From assembly GCF_024807845.1 (NCBI RefSeq), contig NZ_JANUEQ010000005.1, positions 1 through 64,000 of the forward strand: a stretch of 64,000 nucleotides of DNA. Reading direction: 5' to 3'. Shown one piece after another: positions 63,347 through 64,000 of this stretch. Made by a program: the position numbers and the translations under genes. Within the stretch, counting starts at the first letter, position 1. Every line of letters starts with the position of its first letter. This stretch comes from Klebsiella sp. BIGb0407 (GTDB lineage: Bacteria; Pseudomonadota; Gammaproteobacteria; Enterobacterales; Enterobacteriaceae). The notes beneath the pieces are model-generated. The model worked only from the letters and a program-made list of their open reading frames with translations, was not told where the DNA came from and ran no database searches.

Positions 63347-64000
63347 TTATGACTGTTTATCATCATGGCCAAAGAATAACTGCGTCACCAGTTCGTTATT
63401 AATGGTTTCGCCGTCCAGCGTTCTGACCAGCAGTTCACTGCCTAATAAGGGCAGGGAGAACACCATATCCGGGTTTACGCGTTTCATTTTTTTGATATTT
63501 TGCGTGTCGTTAACCAGCGCCAAGGTTTTGGTATCCTCACCCGCGACTTCTTTCGCTGCCAGAATCACAAAAGCATTGTCGGCATCATTGGTGGATAAGG
63601 CAATAACGCTTTTTGCCTTATCAGCCCCGGCAAGCTTCAACGTTGCGGTTGCCGATGGGTCTCCCTCAACGATATCTGTTTTAGCGGGGTAGTTATGGGG
63701 CGTGCCAGGATTACATACCACAGTGACATCATCACCACGCGCACGCAGTGAATTATAGACAGTGACGGATAAAGGATTCGCACCAACGACAATATAGTGA
63801 TTTTTTCTGTCCATGTTATAAACCCTGCCTTTAACTATACGCTTAACGTTATTACTGATCATCGGGCCAGCAATAGAAGAGATTGATGCGGCAAAAACAG
63901 TGATACCTGAGACAATCACCGTCAATGTGAACATCCGTGCTTCGGTACTATGCGGAATAATATCGCCAAAACCGACGGTCGACATACAGACGATTGCAAA
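63347..64000 (-). CDS. Kch-like voltage-gated potassium channel, C-terminal part (5' end outside window)
   Basis: The open frame runs off the right edge. The visible ~217 residues begin within the pore ('FAIVCMSTVGFGDIIP', with selectivity filter TVGFGD), then the S6 helix, then a cytoplasmic RCK/TrkA-N domain ('HYIVVGANPLSVTVYN' Rossmann start, 'ALSTNDADNAFVILAAKE'). It matches E. coli Kch in order and motifs, but the RCK Rossmann start is GANPLS rather than the usual GxGxxG. An internal ATG at 63985 is not the true start. Confidence 0.88.
   Translation of the reverse strand, partial: FAIVCMSTVGFGDIIPHSTEARMFTLTVIVSGITVFAASISSIAGPMISNNVKRIVKGRVYNMDRKNHYIVVGANPLSVTVYNSLRARGDDVTVVCNPGTPHNYPAKTDIVEGDPSATATLKLAGADKAKSVIALSTNDADNAFVILAAKEVAGEDTKTLALVNDTQNIKKMKRVNPDMVFSLPLLGSELLVRTLDGETINNELVTQLFFGHDDKQS

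Overview
The window is a chromosomal segment from a gamma-proteobacterium of the order Enterobacterales. Gene content and order match the E. coli oriC neighbourhood (rrn / yieP-hsrA / rbs / kup / ravA-viaA / asnA-asnC-mioC-oriC-mnmG-rsmG-atp-glmUS / pst-phoU), and most core proteins align over their full length with remembered E. coli sequences. The 16S V1 stem seen at the left edge resembles Serratia/Yersinia/Hafnia-type sequences rather than E. coli, and together with the foreign cargo this suggests a genus outside Escherichia/Salmonella. I cannot name the genus.

Layout. 1-0.55 kb: 5' end of a 16S gene read leftward, with leader, boxA, P2 and P1. 0.66-8.8 kb: yieP-hsrA facing the ribose operon rbsDACBKR, whose control region holds two CGAAACGTTTCG palindromes and a CRP site. 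8.8-13.7 kb: kup, then ravA-viaA. 13.7-14.9 kb: an AT-rich insertion carrying one orphan gene and bounded by a decayed second copy of the viaA 3' end. 14.9-20 kb: asnA, asnC, mioC, oriC, mnmG, rsmG. 20-27.5 kb: the complete F1Fo ATP synthase operon atpIBEFHAGDC. 27.5-31.2 kb: an insertion between atpC and glmU with two tandemly duplicated Ig-like-domain genes around a dead IS3-family transposase fragment. 31.4-34.8 kb: glmU-glmS. 34.9-54.5 kb: about 20 kb of accessory genes between glmS and pstS, which are close neighbours in E. coli: dctA, a phosphodiesterase with a broken VUT-family gene, a fructan/sucrose-type locus (LacI regulator, permease, cytosolic GH32, OmpG-like porin, exported GH32, second porin), the deoxyribose operon deoQ/deoKPX, an oxalate decarboxylase with an AEC transporter, and AraC + DUF2000. 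54.5-59.2 kb: pstSCAB-phoU behind Pho boxes. 59.2-64 kb: yiiM, sodA with a Fur-like site, a glycine-rich microcin-like precursor facing a CPBP protease gene broken at a T7 run, an HxlR regulator divergent from an NAD(P)H oxidoreductase, and the C-terminal part of a Kch-like potassium channel.

How it works together. The core genes read away from oriC on both sides. The accessory genes are largely sugar and organic acid uptake modules (ribose, fructan/sucrose, deoxyribose, C4-dicarboxylates, oxalate). The best candidates for undescribed biology are the microcin-like peptide with its CPBP neighbour (61.2-62.2 kb), the two-porin/two-GH32 fructan locus (38.3-46.0 kb), the paralogous Ig-like proteins with conserved N-termini and diverged C-termini (28.1-30.8 kb), and the orphan gene inserted behind viaA.
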